Assembly (NCBI GenBank): GCA_021826835.1
Contig: JAKAYH010000175.1
Location: 1 to 5,680 of the forward strand
Origin: Thermoplasmata archaeon
GTDB taxonomy: Archaea > Thermoplasmatota > Thermoplasmata > Thermoplasmatales > Thermoplasmataceae
Direction: 5' to 3'
DNA: 5,680 nt
Part shown: positions 5,439 to 5,680 of the stretch, one piece after another
How the letters are laid out: each line of letters begins with the position of its first letter
How positions within the stretch are numbered: the first letter of the stretch is position 1
Translations under genes and position numbers: made by a program
The notes under the pieces: model-generated
The model's database searches: none
What the model was told of the DNA's origin: nothing
The model's input: the letters and a program-made list of their open reading frames with translations, nothing else

Positions 5439-5680
5439 TCTTCATAAGTCATATTGAACTTTCCAAAGATACCTTAAACGATGGCGAAAAAAAGCGCTTT
5501 GAAGTGGCCGATGAAGATCTAACGATTGCTTTTTGGGAAGGCAAATATTTTGCATACGAATCAAAGTGTCCTCACAGAAAAGGCCCAATTTTTATGGGAC
5601 GATTGAAGCCGGGGGCTTGCATAACATGCCCAAGCCATAAGATCACTTTTTCCCTTGAAACCGGAGAGATCATTCATAAC
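5435..5680 (+). CDS. Partial Rieske [2Fe-2S] ferredoxin-like protein
   Basis: The frame is open from 5423 to the window edge and the gene continues beyond it. It encodes a small Rieske domain: strand region DGEKKRFEVADEDLTIAFWEG, then cluster ligands CPH (cysteine codon at 5567) and CPSH, with spacing C-x-H-x17-C-x2-H. The tail TFSLETGEI is typical of soluble Rieske ferredoxins. An additional cysteine lies three residues before the second ligand cysteine. The start is unclear: there is no ATG, GTG or TTG in frame until a GTG at 5504, which would remove the first strand. Candidates are a CTG at 5435 overlapping the trxB stop as CTGA, an ATA at 5444, or production by -1 frameshift from trxB. 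The role would be one-electron transfer, possibly with the neighbouring reductase. Confidence 0.8.
   Translation, partial: MIFISHIELSKDTLNDGEKKRFEVADEDLTIAFWEGKYFAYESKCPHRKGPIFMGRLKPGACITCPSHKITFSLETGEIIHN

Noticed and set aside
5481..5522. ATG at 5481 as start of the Rieske gene
   Set aside because: It is in a different frame from the Rieske ligands and stops after 13 codons.

Overview
The window looks like a piece of a thermoacidophilic archaeal chromosome of the Thermoplasmatales type (Thermoplasma, Ferroplasma or Cuniculiplasma relatives). The evidence is archaeal TATA boxes about 25 bases before two start codons (leaderless genes), GGAGG/GGTGA ribosome sites inside operons, an AGA/AGG-rich and fairly AT-rich code, a TrmB-like archaeal regulator, an archaeal-style thioredoxin N-terminus and a Thermoplasma-like thioredoxin reductase. 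The assignment to this order is inference.

Bases 1-3050 hold a tightly packed minus-strand operon for the membrane arm of a group 4 (hydrogenase-4/formate-hydrogenlyase-like) complex. In transcription order it contains a HyfC/NuoH-like anchor, a HyfE subunit, a HyfF antiporter-like proton-channel subunit, and the first 43 codons of the next gene, probably the HyfG-like large subunit. All three junctions are 4-base ATGA overlaps. The operon starts at hyfC, so electron-transfer and small subunits, if present, would lie beyond the left edge.

Bases 3051-3198 form a divergent promoter region. It serves hyfC (TATA box plus a roughly 50-nt leader with a possible hairpin) and a rightward gene for a 123-residue four-helix membrane protein of unknown function. 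That gene ends stop-to-stop, with no spacer, against a leftward gene for a winged-helix regulator with four cysteines near its N-terminus.

Bases 3967-4072 are a second divergent promoter region, with nested inverted repeats between the leaderless regulator promoter and the thioredoxin promoter. Rightward from there come trxA (N-terminal extension, WCGPC active site), trxB one base later, and the start of a Rieske [2Fe-2S] gene running off the right edge.

Two points stand out. The thioredoxin reductase has lost the NADPH-specific HRRxxxR motif. The Rieske frame has no ATG, GTG or TTG start before its first strand, but joins the end of trxB through a textbook A-AAA-AAG slippery heptamer four bases before the trxB stop. 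Together these suggest a thioredoxin system whose reductase may be fed by, or partly fused to, a Rieske protein instead of using NADPH directly. That is a hypothesis from sequence alone.
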